Origin: Atherix ibis
Taxonomy: Eukaryota; Arthropoda; Insecta; Diptera; Athericidae
NCBI GenBank assembly: GCA_958298945.1
Contig: OY282608.1
Span: 63,526,951 to 63,590,950, forward strand
Direction of reading: 5' to 3'
Length of the DNA stretch: 64,000 bases
Each line of letters begins with the position of its first letter. The first letter of the stretch is position 1. Shown piece by piece: positions 21,046 through 33,200 of this stretch. Below the pieces are notes generated by a model. The model ran no database searches. It saw only the letters and a program-made list of their open reading frames with translations, and was not told where the DNA came from. The translations under genes were made by a program, and so were the position numbers.

Positions 21046-23345
21046 TTGGCTTGTTGGTTTTTTGGCTTGTTGGTTTGTTAGTTTGTTGGTTTTTTGGTTT
21101 GTTGGTTTGTAGGTTTGTTGGCTTGTTGGTTTGTTGGTTTGTTGGCTTGTTGGTTTGTTGGCTTGTTGGCTTGTTGGTTTTTTGGCTTGTTGGTTTGTTA
21201 GTTTGATGGTTTTTTGGTTTATTGGTTTGTTGGTTTGTTGGTTTGTTGGTTTGTTGGTTTGTTGGCTTGTTGGTTTGTTGGTTTGTTGGTTTGTTGGCTT
21301 GTTAGTTTGTTGGCTTTTTGGTTACTTGGTTTGTTGGCTTGTTGGTTTGTTGGTTTGTTGGTTTGTTGCTTTGTTCGTTTGATGGTTGGTTGGTTTGTTG
21401 GTTACTTGGTTTGTTGGTTTGTTGGTTTGTTGGCTTGTTGGTTTGTTGGCTTGTTGGTTTGTTGGTTTGTTGGTTTGTTGGCTTGTTGGCTTGTTGGTTT
21501 GTTGGTTTGTTGGCTTCTTAGTTTGTTGGTTTGTTGGCTTCTTGGTTTGTTTGTTTGTTGGCTTGTTGGTTTGTTAGTTTGTTGGTTTGTTGGGTTTTTG
21601 GTTTGCTGGTTTGTTGGCTTGTTGGTTTGTTGGCTTGATGGTTTGTTGGTTTGTTGGCTTGTTGGCTTGTTGGTTTGTTGGTTTGTTGGCTTGTTGGTTT
21701 GTTAGTTTGTTGGCTTTTTGGTTACTTTATTTGTTGGCTTGTTGGTTTGTTGGTTTGTTGGCTTGTTGGCTTGTTGCTTTGTTGGTTTGTTGGTTTGTTG
21801 GCTTGTTGGCTTGTTGGTTTGTTAGTTTGTTGGCTTTTTGGTTACTTGGTTTGTTGGTTTGTTGGCTTGTTGGCTTGTTGGTTTGTTGGTTATTTCGTTT
21901 GTTGGTTTGTTAGTTTGTTGGTTTCTTGGCTTCTTCGCTTGTTGGTTTGTTGGTTTGTTGGCTTGTTGGTTTGTTGGTTTGTTGGCTTGTTGGTTTGTTA
22001 GTTTGTTGGTTTGTTGGTTTGTTGGTTTGTTGGTTTGTTGCTTTGTGGGTTTGTTGGTTTGTTGGTTTGTTGGTTTGTTGGTTTGTTGGTTTGTTGGTTT
22101 GTTGACTTGTTGGTTTGTTGGTTTGTTGGCTTGTTGGTTTGTTAGTTTGTTGTCTTGTTGGCTTGTTGGTTTGTTGGTTTGTTGGTTTGTTGGCTTGTTG
22201 GTTTGTTGGTTTGTTGGCTTGTTGGTTTGTTAGTTTGTTGGTTTGTTGGTTTGTTGGTTTGTTGGTTTGTTGCTTTGTGGGTTTGTTGGTTTGTTGGCCT
22301 GTTGGCTTGTTGGTTTGTTGGCTTGTTTGTTTGTTAGTTTGTTGGTTTGTTGGTTTGTTAGTTTGTTGGCTTGTTGGCTTGTTGGTTTGTTGGTTTGTTG
22401 GCTTGTTGGCTTGTTGGTTTTTTGGCTTGTTGGTTTGTTAGTTTGTTGGTTTTTTGGTTTGTTGGTTTGTTGGTTTGTTGGTTTGTTGGTTTGTTGGTTT
22501 GTTGGCTTGTTGGTTTGTTGGTTTGTTGGTTTGTTGGTTTGTTAATTTTTTGGCTTGTTGGCTTGTTGGTTTGTTGGTTTGTTGGTTTGTTGGCTTGCTG
22601 GTTTGTTGGTTTGTTGGCTTGTTGGTTTGTTAGTTTGTTGGTTTGTTGGTTTGTTGATTTGTTGGTTTGTTGGTTTGTTGGTTTGTTGGCTTCTTAGTTT
22701 GTTGGTTTGTTGGCTTCTTAGTTTGTTGGTTTGTTGGCTTCTTGGTTTGTTGGTTTGTTGGCTTGTAGGTTGTTAGTTTGTTGGTTTGTTGGTTTTTTGG
22801 TTTGCTGGTTTGTTGGCTTGTTGGTTTGTTGGCTTGATGGTTTGTTGGTTTGTTGGTTTGTTGGCTTGTTGGCTTGTTGGTTTGTTGGTTTGTTGGCTTG
22901 TTGGTTTGTTAGTTTGTTGGCTTTTTGGTTACATTATTTGTTGGCTTGTTGGTTTGTTGGTTTGTTGGCTTGTTGGCTTGTTGCTTTGTTGGTTTGTTGG
23001 TTTGTTGGCTTGTTGGCTTGTTGGTTTGTTAGTTTCTTAGCTTTTTGGTTACTTGGTTTGTTGGTTTGTTGGCTTGTTGACTTGTTGGCTTGTTGGTTTG
23101 TTGGTTAGTTCGTTTGTTGGTTTGTTAGTTTGTTGGTTTGTTGGCTTCTTGGCTTGTTGGTTTGTTGATTTTTTGGTTTGTTGGTTTGTTAGATTGTTGG
23201 TTTGTTGGTTTGTTGGTTTGTTGACTTGTTGGTTTGTTGGTTTGTTGGCTTGTTGGTTTGTTAGTTTGTTGGCTTGTTGGCTTGTTGGTTTGTTGGTTTG
23301 TTGGTTTGTTGGCTTGTTGGTTTGTTGGTTTGTTGGCTTGTTGGT
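21046..23345 (+). repeat. 2.36-kb tandem duplication of a B-B' dimer, second copy
   Basis: Words repeat at +2,359 up to about 22,400 and at +2,295 beyond it. The 64-base step is eight octamers present in copy 1 (about 20,043-20,106) and missing here, inside a run of T- and C-type units. The ttgttacttgg word near 19,481 of copy 1 reads ttggttacttgg here, one visible base difference. Copy 2 ends near 23,345, where it runs into a C module instead of ggttttttggcttg. Confidence 0.83.
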
Positions 23346-25215
23346 TTGTTAGTTTGTTGGTTTGTTGGTTTGTTGGTTTGTTGGTTTGTTGCTTTCTTGG
23401 TTTGTTGGTTTGTTGGCTTGTTGGCTTGTTGGTTTGTTGGCTTGTTTGTTTGTTAGTTTGTTGGTTTGTTGGTTTGTTAGTTTGTTGGCTTGTTGGCTTG
23501 TTGGTTTGTTGGTTTGTTGGTTTGTTGGCTTGTTGGTTTGTTAGTTTGTTGGCTTGTTGGTTTATTAGTTTGTTGGTTTTTTGGTTTGTTGTTTTGTTGG
23601 TTTGTTGGTTTGTTGGTTTGTTGGTTTGTTGGTTTGTTGGTTTGTTGGCTTGTTGGTTTGTTGGTTTGTTGGCTTGTTGGTTTGTTGGTTTGTTGGTTTG
23701 TTGGTTTGTTGGTTTGTTGGTTTGTTGGTTTGTTGGTTTGTTGGTTTGTTGGTTGCTGCTTTGTTGGTTTGTTGGTTTGTTGGCTTGTTGGCATGTTGGT
23801 TTGTTGGCTTGTTGGTTTGTTGGCTTGTTGGTTTGTTGGCTTGTTGGCTTGTTGGTTTGTTAGTTTGTTGATTTGTTGGTTTGTTGGTTTGTTCGTTTGT
23901 TGGTTTGTTGGTTCATTGGTTTGTTGGTTTGTTGGTTTGTTGGTTTGTTGGTTTGTTGGTTTATTTGTTTGTTGGTTTGTTGGTTTGTTGGTTTGTTGGT
24001 TTGTTGGTTTGTTGGTTTGTTGGTTTCTTGGTTTATTTATTTGTTGGTTTGTTGGCTTGTTGGTTTGTTGGTTTGTTGGTTTGTTGGCTTGTTGGTTTGT
24101 TGGTTTGTTGGCTTGTTGGCTTGTTGGTTTGTCGGTTTGTTGGTTTATTGGTTTGTTGGTTTGTTGGTTTGTTGGTTTTTTGGTTTGTTGGTTTGTTGGC
24201 TTGTTGGTTTGTTGGTTTGTTGGCTTGTTGGTTTGTTGGTTTGTTGGCTTGTTGGCTTGTTGGTTTGTTGGTTTGTTAGCTTGTTAGTTACTTAGTTTGT
24301 TGGTTTGTTGGTTTGTTGGTTTGTTGGCTTGTTGGCTTGTTGGTTTGTTGGTTTGTTGGTTTGTTGGTTTGTTGGCTTGTTGGTTTGTTGGTTTGTTGAG
24401 TTGTTGGTTTGTTGGTTTGTTGGTTTGTTGGCTTGTTGGCTTGTTGGTTTGTTGGTTTGTTGGCTTGTTAGTTTGTTGGTTTGTTGGCTTGTTGGCTTGT
24501 TACTTTGTTCGTTTGATAGTTTGTTGGTTTGTTGGTTTTTTGGTTTGTTGGTTTTTTGGTTTGTTGCTTTGTTGGTTTGTTGGTTTGTTGGCTTGTTGGC
24601 TTGTTGGTTTGTTGGCTTGTTGGTTTGTTAGTTTGTTGGCTTTTTGGTTACTTGGTTTGTTGTTTTGTTGGCTTGTTGGCTTGTTGGTTTGTTGCTTTGT
24701 TCGTTTGATGGTTTTTTGGTTTGTTGGTTACTTGGTTTGTTGGTTTGTTGGTTTTTTGGCTTGTTGGTTTGTTGGCTTGTTTGTTTGTTGGTTTGTTGGT
24801 TTGTTGGGTTGTTGGCTTGTTGGTTTGTTTGTTTGTTGGTTTGTTGGTTTGTTGGTTTGTTGGTTTTTTGGTTTGTTGGTTTATTTGTTTGTTGGTTTGT
24901 TGGCTTGTTGGTTTGTTGGTTTGTTGGTTTGTTGGCTTGTTGGCTTGTTGGTTTGTTGGTTTGTTGGTTTGTTGGCTTGTTGGTTTGTTAATTTGTTGGC
25001 TTGTTGGCTTGTTGGTTTGTTGGTTTGTTGGTTTATTGGCTTGTTGGTTTGTTGGCTTGTTGGCTTGTTGGTTTTTTGGCTTGTTGGTTTGTTAGTTTGT
25101 TGGTTTTTTGGTTTGTTCGTTTGTAGGTTTGTTGGCTTGTTGGTTTGTTGGTTTGTTGGCTTGTTGGTTTGTTGGCTTGTTGGCTTGTTGGTTTTTTGGC
25201 TTGTTGGTTTGTTAG
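23346..25215 (+). repeat. C-A supermodule, copy 2
   Basis: It opens with gctttcttgg near 23,391 and the variant ggttgctgctttg near 23,752. Then follow gttcattgg (23911), gtcgg near 24,132, gttacttag (24287), actttgttcgtttgatag near 24,503, gggttgttgg near 24,806 and gtttgatgg (25,215). Most landmarks lie 6,309-6,325 bases from copy 1 and 11,674 before copy 3. Confidence 0.75.
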
Positions 25216-27300
25216 TTTGATGGTTTTTTGGTTTGTTGGTTTGTTGGTTTGTTGGTTTGTTGGTTTGTTGGTTTGTTGGCTTGTTGGTTTGTTGGTTTAT
25301 TGGTTTGTTGGCTTGTTAGTTTGTTGGTTTTTTGGTTACTTGGTTTGTTGGCTTGTTGGTTTGTTGGTTTGTTGGTTTGTTGCTTTGTTCGTTTGATGGT
25401 TTGTTGGTTTGTTGGTTACTTGGTTTGTTGGTTTGTTGGTTTGTTGGCTTGTTGGTTTGTTGGCTTGTTGGTTTGTTGGTTTGTTGGTTTGTTGGCTTGT
25501 TGGCTTGTTGGTTTGTTGGTTTGTTGGCTTCTTAGTTTGTTGGTTTGTTGGCTTCTTGGTTTGTTGGTTTGTTGGCTTGTTGGTTTGTTAGTTTGTTGGT
25601 TTGTTGGTTTTTTGGTTTGCTGGTTTGTTGGCTTGTTGGTTTGTTGGCTTGATGGTTTGTTGGTTTGTTGGTTTGTTGGCTTGTTGGTTTGTTGGTTTGT
25701 TGGCTTGTTGGTTTGTTAGTTTGTTGGCTTTTTGGTTACTTTATTTGTTGGCTTGTTGGTTTGTTGGTTTGTTGGCTTGTTGGCTTGTTGCTTTGTTGGT
25801 TTGTTGGTTTGTTGGCTTGTTGGCTTGTTGGTTTGTTACTTTGTTGGCTTTTTGGTTACTTGGTTTGTTGGTTTGTTGGCTTGTTGGCTTGTTGGTTTGT
25901 TGGTTAGTTCGTTTGTTGGTTTGTTAGTTTGTTGCTTTGTTGGCTTCTTGGCTTGTTGGTTTGTTGGTTTGTTGGCTTGTTGGTTTGTTGGTTTGTTGGC
26001 TTGTTGGTTTGTTAGTTTGTTGGTTTGTTGGTTTGTTGGTTTGTTGGTTTGTTGCTTTGTGGGTTTGTTGGTTTGTTGGTTTGTTGGTTTGTTGGTTTGT
26101 TGGTTTGTTGGTTTGTTGACTTGTTGGTTTGTTGGTTTGTTGGCTTGTTGGTTTGTTACTTTGTTGGCTTGTTGGCTTGTTGGTTTGTTGGTTTGTTGGT
26201 TTGTTGGCTTGTTGGTTTGTTGGTTTGTTGGCTTGTTGGTTTGTTAGTTTGTTGGTTTGTTGGTTTGTTGGTTTGTTGGTTTGTTGGTTTGTTGCTTTGT
26301 GGGTTTGTTGGTTTGTTGGCTTGTTGGCTTGTTGGTTTGTTGGCTTGTTTGTTTGTTAGTTTGTTGGTTTGTTGGTTTGTTAGTTTGTTGGCTTGTTGGC
26401 TTGTTGGTTTGTTGGTTTGTTGGTTTGTTGGCTTGTTGGTTTGTTGGTTTGTTGGCTTGTTGGTTTGTTGGCTTGTTGGCTTGTTGGTTTTTTGGCTTGT
26501 TGGTTTGTTAGTTTGTTGGTTTTTTGGTTTGTTGGTTTGTTGGTTTGTTGGTTTGTTGGTTTGTTGGTTTGTTGGCTTGTTGGTTTGTTGGTTTGTTGGT
26601 TTGTTGGTTTGTTAATTTTTTGGCTTGTTGGCTTGTTGGTTTGTTGCTTTGTTGGTTTGTTGGCTTGTTGGTTTGTTGGTTTGTTGGCTTGTTGGTTTGT
26701 TAGTTTGTTGGTTTGTTGGTTTGTTGGTTTGTTGGTTTGTTGGTTTGTTGGCTTCTTAGTTTGTTGGTTTGTTGGCTTCTTGGTTTGTTGGCTTGTTGGT
26801 TTGTTAGTTTGTTGGTTTGTTGGTTTTTTGGTTTGCTGGTTTGTTGGCTTGTTGGTTTGTTGGCTTGATGGTTTGTTGGTTTGTTGGTTTGTTGGCTTGT
26901 TGGCTTGTTGGTTTGTTGGTTTGTTGGCTTGTTGGTTTGTTAGTTTGTTGGCTTTTTGGTTACTTTATTTGTTGGCTTGTTGGTTTGTTGGTTTGTTGGC
27001 TTGTTGGCTTGTTGCTTTGTTGGTTTGTTGGTTTGTTGGCTTGTTGGCTTGTTGGTTTGTTAGTTTCTTAGCTTTTTGGTTACTTGGTTTGTTGGTTTGT
27101 TGGCTTGTTGGCTTGTTGGCTTGTTGGTTTTTTGGTTAGTTCGTTTGTTGGTTTGTTAGTTTGTTGGTTTGTTGGCTTCTTGGCTTGTTGGTTTGTTGAT
27201 TTTTTGGTTTGTTGGTTTGTTGGATTGTTGGTTTGTTGGTTTGTTGGTTTGTTGACTTGTTGGTTTGTTGGTTTGTTGGCTTGTTGGTTTGTTAGTTTGT
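25216..27300 (+). repeat. B-B' dimer, third occurrence
   Basis: ggtttgctgg words lie near 25,613 and 26,829 (1,216 apart), with ggttactttattt at about 25,735 and 26,959. The sequence matches the first B-B' copy at an offset of 6,373 and a later one at 29.99-32.10 kb at offsets of 4,684 to 4,700. Confidence 0.7.
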
Positions 27301-28240
27301 TGGCTTGTTGGCTTGTTGGTTTGTTGGTTTGTTGGTTTGTTGGTTTGTTGGTTTGTTGGCTTGTTGGTTTGTTAGTTTGTTGGTTTGTTGGTTTGTTGGT
27401 TTGTTGGTTGGTTGGTTTGTTGCTTTCTTGGTTTGTTGGTTTGTTGGCTTGTTGGCTTGTTGGTTTGTTGGCTTGTTTGTTTGTTAGTTTGTTGGTTTGT
27501 TGGTTTGTTAGTTTGTTGGCTTGTTGGCTTGTTGGTTTGTTGGTTTGTTGGTTTGTTGGCTTGTTGGTTTGTTGGTTTGTTGGCTTGTTGGTTTGTTGGC
27601 TTGTTGGCTTGTTGCTTTTTGGCTTGTTAGTTTGTTGGTTTTTTGGTTTGTTGTTTTGTTGGTTTGTTGGTTTGTTGGTTTGTTGGTTTGTTGGCTTGTT
27701 GGTTTGTTGGTTTGTTGGTTTGTTGGTCTGTTGGTTTGTTAATTTGTTGGCTTGTTGGCTTGTTGGCTTGTTGGTTTGTTGGTTTGTTGGTTTGTTGGCT
27801 TGTTGGTTTGTTGGTTTGTTGGCTTGTTGGTTTGTTGGTTTGTTGGTTTGTTGGTTTGTTGGTTTGTTGGTTTGTTGGTTTGTTGGTTTGTTGGTTTGTT
27901 GGTTTGTTGGTTGGTGCTTTGTTGGTTTGTTGGTTTGTTGGCTTGTTGGCTTGTTGGTTTGTTGGCTTGTTGGTTTGTTGGCTTGTTGGTTTGTTGGCTT
28001 GTTGGCTTGTTGGTTTGTTAGTTTGTTGGTTTGTTGGTTTGTTGGTTTGTTCGTTTGTTGGTTTGTTGGTTCATTGGTTTGTTGGTTTGTTGGTTTGTTG
28101 GTTTGTTGGTTTGTTGGTTTGTTGGTTTGTTGGTTTATTTGTTTGTTGGTTTGTTGGTTTGTTGGTTTGTTGGTTTGTTGGTTTGTTGGTTTGTTGGTTT
28201 CTTGGTTTATTTATTTGTTGGTTTGTTGGTTTGTTGGTTT
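27301..28240 (+). repeat. C module copy
   Basis: A ggttggttggtttg word near 27,406, a gctttcttgg word near 27,421, a 7-base unit ctttttg at 27,615-27,621, ggttggtgctttg at about 27,911 and gttcattgg at 28069 mark this as a C module. It stops before the gttacttag end, directly joined to a module B' fragment near 28,245. Confidence 0.65.
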
Positions 28241-28850
28241 GTTGGTTTGTTGGCTTCTTAGTTTGTTGGTTTGTTGGCTTCTTGGTTTGTTGGCTTGTTG
28301 GTTTGTTAGTTTGTTGGTTTGTTGGTTTTTTGGTTTGCTGGTTTGTTGGCTTGTTGGTTTGTTGGCTTGATGGTTTGTTTGTTTGTTGGTTTGTTGGCTT
28401 GTTGGCTTGTTGGTTTGTTGGTTTGTTGGCTTGTTGGTTTGTTAGTTTGTTGGCTTTTTGGTTACTTTATTTGTTGGCTTGTTGGTTTGTTGGTTTGTTG
28501 GCTTGTTGGCTTGTTGCTTTGTTGGTTTGTTGGTTTGTTGGCTTGTTGGCTTGTTGGTTTGTTAGTTTCTTAGCTTTTTGGTTACTTGGTTTGTTGGTTT
28601 GTTGGCTTGTTGGCTTGTTGGCTTGTTGGTTTTTTGGTTAGTTCGTTTGTTGGTTTGTTAGTTTGTTGGTTTGTTGGCTTCTTGGCTTGTTGGTTTGTTG
28701 ATTTTTTGGTTTGTTGGTTTGTTGGTTTGTTGACTTGTTGGTTTGTTGGTTTGTTGGCTTGTTGGTTTGTTAGTTTGTTGGCTTCTTGGCTTGTTGGTTT
28801 GTTGATTTTTTGGTTTGTTGGTTTGTTGGTTTGTTGACTTGTTGGTTTGT
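28241..28850 (+). repeat. Module B' fragment, 1,502 bases after its twin, with a 104-bp local repeat
   Basis: The sequence from ggcttcttag through ggtttgctgg (about 28,331), ggttactttattt (28,461) and the ggttttttggttagttcg word repeats 26.75-27.20 kb at +1,502. The end is itself doubled: gattttttgg occurs at 28,700 and 28,804, 104 bases (13 octamers) apart. Confidence 0.72.
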
Positions 28851-29990
28851 TGGTTTGTTGGCTTGTTGGTTTGTTAGTTTGTTGGCTTGTTGGCTTGTTG
28901 GTTTGTTGGTTTGTTGGTTTGTTGGCTTGTTGGTTTGTTGGTTTGTTGGCTTTGTTGGTTTGTTGGCTTGTTGGTTTGTTGGTTTATTGGCTTGTTGGTT
29001 TGTTAGTTTGTTGGTTTGTTGGTTTGTTGGTTTGTTGGTTTGTTGGTTTGTTGCTTTCTTGGTTTGTTGGTTTGTTGGCTTGTTGGCTTGTTGGTTTATT
29101 GGCTTGTTTGTTTGTTAGTTTGTTGGTTTGTTGGTTTGTTAGTTTGTTGGCTTGTTGGTTTGTTGGCTTGTTGGCTTGTTGGTTTTTTGGCTTGTTGGTT
29201 TGTTAGTTTGTTGGTTTTTTGGTTTGTTGTTTTGTTGGTTTGTTGGTTTGTTGGTTTGTTGGTTTGTTGGTTTGTTGGCTTGTTGGTTTTTGGTTTGTTG
29301 GTTTGTTGGTTTGTTGGTTTGTTAATTTGTTGGCTTGTTGGCTTGTTGGTTTGTTGGTTTGTTGGTTTGTTGGCTTGTTGGTTTGTTGGTTTGTTGGCTT
29401 GTTGGTTTGTTGGTTTGTTGGTTTGTTGGTTTGTTGGTTTGTTGGTTTGTTGGTTTGTTGGTTTGTTGGTTTGTTGGTTTGTTGGTTGGTGCTTTGTTGG
29501 TTTGTTGGTTTGTTGGCTTGTTGGCTTGTTGGTTTGTTGGCTTGTTGGTTTGTTGGCTTGTTGGTTTGTTGGCTTGTTGGCTTGTTGGTTTGTTAGTTTG
29601 TTGGTTTGTTGGTTTGTTGGTTTGTTCGTTTGTTGGTTTGTTGGTTCATTGGTTTGTTGGTTTGTTGGTTTGTTGGTTTGTTGGTTTGTTGGTTTGTTGG
29701 TTTATTTGTTTGTTGGTTTGTTGGCTTGTTGGTTTGTTGGTTTGTTGGTTTGTTGGTTTGTTGGTTTGTTGGTTTCTTGGTTTATTTATTTGTTGGTTTG
29801 TTGGCTTGTTGGTTTGTTGGTTTGTTGGTTTGTTGGCTTGTTGGTTTGTTGGTTTGTTGGCTTGTTGGCATGTTGGTTTGTCGGTTTGTTGGTTTATTGG
29901 TTTGTTGGTTTGTTGGTTTGTTGGTTTTTGGTTTGTTGGTTTGTTGGTTTGTTGGTTTGTTGGCTTGTTGGTTTGTTGGTTTGTTGGTTT
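28851..29990 (+). repeat. C module copy
   Basis: It contains a 9-base unit gctttgttg at 28,949-28,957, gctttcttgg near 29,052, the 7-base unit gtttttg at 29,286-29,292, ggttggtgctttg near 29,485, gttcattgg at 29644, gtttattta near 29,785 and a second gtttttg at 29,934-29,940. It ends without gttacttag and joins a module B start near 30,000. Confidence 0.65.
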
Positions 29991-32100
29991 GTTGGCTTGT
30001 TAGTTTGTTGGCTTTTTGGTTACTTGGTTTGTTGGCTTGTTGGTTTGTTGGTTTGTTGGTTTGTTGCTTTGTTCGTTTGATGGTTTGTTGGTTTGTTGGT
30101 TACTTGCTTTGTTGGTTTGTTGGTTTGTTGGCTTGTTGGTTTGTTGGCTTGTTGGTTTGTTGGTTTGTTGGTTTGTTGGCTTGTTGGCTTGTTGGTTTGT
30201 TGGTTTGTTGGCTTCTTAGTTTGTTGGTTTGTTGGCTTCTTGGTTTGTTGGTTTGTTGGCTTGTTGGTTTGTTAGTTTGTTGGTTTGTTGGTTTTTTGGT
30301 TTGCTGGTTTGTTGGCTTGTTGGTTTGTTGGCTTGATGGTTTGTTGGTTTGTTGGTTTGTTGGCTTGTTGGCTTGTTGGTTTGTTGGTTTGTTGGCTTGT
30401 TGGTTTGTTAGTTTGTTGGCTTTTTGGTTACTTTATTTGTTGGCTTGTTGGTTTGTTGGTTTGTTGGCTTGTTGGCTTGTTGCTTTGTTGGTTTGTTGGT
30501 TTGTTGGCTTGTTGGCTTGTTGGTTTGTTAGTTTGTTGGCTTTTTGGTTACTTGGTTTGTTGGTTTGTTGGCTTGTTGGCTTGTTGGTTTGTTGGTTAGT
30601 TCGTTTGTTGGTTTGTTAGTTTGTTGGTTTGTTGGCTTCTTGGCTTGTTGGTTTGTTGGTTTGTTGGCTTGTTGGTTTGTTGGTTTGTTGGCTTGTTGGT
30701 TTGTTAGTTTGTTGGTTTGTTGATTTGTTGGTTTGTTGGTTTGTTGGTTTGTTGTTTTGTGGGTTTGTTGGTTTGTTGGTTTGTTGGTTTGTTGGTTTGT
30801 CTGTTTGTTGGTTTGTTGGTTTGTTGACTTGTTGGTTTGTTGGTTTGTTGGCTTGTTGGTTTGTTACTTTGTTGGCTTGTTGGCTTGTTGGTTTGTTGGT
30901 TTGTTGGTTTGTTGGCTTGTTGGTTTGTTGGTTTGTTGGCTTGTTGGTTTGTTAGTTTGTTGGTTTGTTGGTTTGTTGGTTTGTTGGTTTGTTGCTTTGT
31001 GGGTTTGTTGGTTTGTTGGCTTGTTGGCTTGTTGGTTTGTTGGCTTGTTTGTTTGTTAGTTTGTTGGTTTGTTGGTTTGTTAGTTTGTTGGCTTGTTGGC
31101 TTGTTGGTTTGTTGGTTTGTTGGTTTGTTGGCTTGTTGGTTTGTTGGTTTGTTGGCTTGTTGGTTTGTTGGCTTGTTGGCTTGTTGGTTTTTTGGCTTGT
31201 TGGTTTGTTAGTTTGTTGGTTTTTTGGTTTGTTGGTTTGTTGGTTTGTTGGTTTGTTGGTTTGTTGGTTTGTTGGCTTGTTGGTTTGTTGGTTTGTTGGT
31301 TTGTTGGTTTGTTAATTTTTTGGCTTGTTGGCTTGTTGGTTTGTTGGTTTGTTGGTTTGTTGGCTTGTTGGTTTGTTGGTTTGTTGGCTTGTTGGTTTGT
31401 TAGTTTGTTGGTTTGTTGGTTTGTTGGTTTGTTGGTTTGTTGGTTTGTTCGCTTCTTAGTTTGTTGGTTTGTTGGCTTCTTGGTTTGTTGGCTTGTTGGT
31501 TTGTTAGTTTGTTGGTTTGTTGGTTTTTTGGTTTGCTGGTTTGTTGGCTTCTTGGTTTGTTGGCTTGATGGTTTGTTGGTTTGTTGGTTTGTTGGCTTGT
31601 TGGCTTGTTGGTTTGTTGGTTTGTTGGCTTGTTGGTTTGTTAGTTTGTTGGCTTTTTGGTTACTTTATTTGTTGGCTTGTTGGTTTGTTGGTTTGTTGGC
31701 TTGTTGGCTTGTTGCTTTGTTGGTTTGTTGGTTTGTTGGCTTGTTGGCTTGTTGGTTTGTTAGTTTCTTAGCTTTTTGGTTACTTGGTTTGTTGGTTTGT
31801 TGGCTTGTTGGCTTGTTGGCTTGTTGGTTTGTTGGTTAGTTCGTTTGTTGGTTTGTTAGTTTGTTGGTTTGTTGGCTTCTTGGCTTGTTGGTTTGTTGAT
31901 TTTTTGGTTTGTTGGTTTGTTGGATTGTTGGTTTGTTGGTTTGTTGGTTTGTTGACTTGTTGGTTTGTTGGTTTGTTGGCTTGTTGGTTTGTTAGTTTGT
32001 TGGCTTGTTGGCTTGTTGGTTTGTTGGTTTGTTGGTTTGTTGGCTTGTTGGTTTGTTGGTTTGTTGGCTTGTTGGTTTGTTAGTTTGTTGGTTTGTTGGT
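29991..32100 (+). repeat. B-B' dimer, fourth occurrence
   Basis: Its landmarks match 25.3-27.3 kb at +4,684 up to about 30.6 kb and +4,692 to +4,700 beyond, so intact octamers were gained. ggtttgctgg words lie near 30,297 and 31,529 (1,232 apart); ggttactttattt occurs near 30,428 and 31,659. Confidence 0.72.
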
Positions 32101-33200
32101 TTGTTGGTTTGTTGGTTTGTTGGTTTGTTGCTTTCTTGGTTTGTTGGTTTGTTGGCTTGTTGGCTTGTTGGCTTGTTGGTTTGTTGGCTTGTTTGTTTGT
32201 TAGTTTGTTGGTTTGTTGGTTTGTTAGTTTGTTGGCTTGTTGGCTTGTTGGTTTGTTGGTTTGTTGGTTTGTTGGCTTGTTGGTTCGTTGGTTTGTTGGC
32301 TTGTTGGTTTGTTGGCTTGTTGGCTTGTTGGTTTTTGGCTTGTTGGTTTGTTAGTTTGTTGGTTTTTTGGTTTGTTGTTTTGTTGGTTTGTTGGTTTGTT
32401 GGTTTGTTGGTTTGTTGGCTTGTTGGCTTGTTGCTTTGTTGGTTTGTTGGTTTGTTGGCTTGTTGGCTTGTTGGTTTGTTAGTTTGTTGGCTTTTTGGTT
32501 ACTTGGTTTGTTGGTTTGTTGGCTTGTTGGCTTGTTGGTTTGTTGGTTAGTTCGTTTGTTGGTTTGTTAGTTTGTTGGTTTGTTGGCTTCTTGGCTTGTT
32601 GGTTTGTTGGTTTGTTGGCTTGTTGGTTTGTTGGTTTGTTGGCTTGTTGGTTTGTTGGTTTGTTGGTTTGTTGGTTTGTTGGTTTGTTGGTTTGTTGGTT
32701 TGTTGGTTTGTTGACTTGTTGGTTTGTTGGTTTGTTGGCTTGTTGGTTTGTTACTTTGTTGGCTTGTTGGCTTGTTGGTTTGTTGGTTTGTTGGTTTGTT
32801 GGCTTGTTGGTTTGTTGGTTTGTTGGCTTGTTGGTTTGTTAGTTTGTTGGTTTGTTGGTTTGTTGGTTTGTTGGTTTATTGCTTTGTGGGTTTGTTGGTT
32901 TGTTGGCTTGTTGGCTTGTTGGTTTGTTGGCTTGTTTGTTTGTTAGTTTGTTGGTTTGTTGGTTTGTTAGTTTGTTGGCTTGTTGGCTTGTTGGTTTGTT
33001 GGTTTGTTGGTTTGTTGGCTTGTTGGTTTGTTGGTTTGTTGGCTTGTTGGTTTGTTGGCTTGTTGGCTTGTTGGTTTTTTGGCTTGTTGGTTTGTTAGTT
33101 TGTTGGTTTTTTGGTTTGTTGGTTTGTTGGTTTGTTGGTTTGTTGGTTTGTTGGTTTGTTGGTTTGTTGGCTTGTTGGTTTGTTGGTTTGTTGGTTTGTT
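32101..33200 (+). repeat. C fragment joined to a partial B-B' copy
   Basis: A short C-like part (gctttcttgg near 32,131, ggttcgttgg near 32,283, 7-base unit gtttttg at 32,331-32,337) runs without border into module B words. From about 32.4 kb the sequence matches 30.5-31.7 kb at a constant offset of 1,887. Confidence 0.65.

Noticed and set aside
27084..28370. Longest forward open frame, 428 codons, rich in Trp, Cys, Leu, Val, Phe and Gly and resembling a membrane protein
   Set aside because: It is the octapeptide VCWFVGLL read from the repeat. Overlapping long frames exist in all three phases, starts and stops fall where octamer variants create them, and there is no codon bias or domain. The same applies to 47,041-48,300 and 16,717-17,970.
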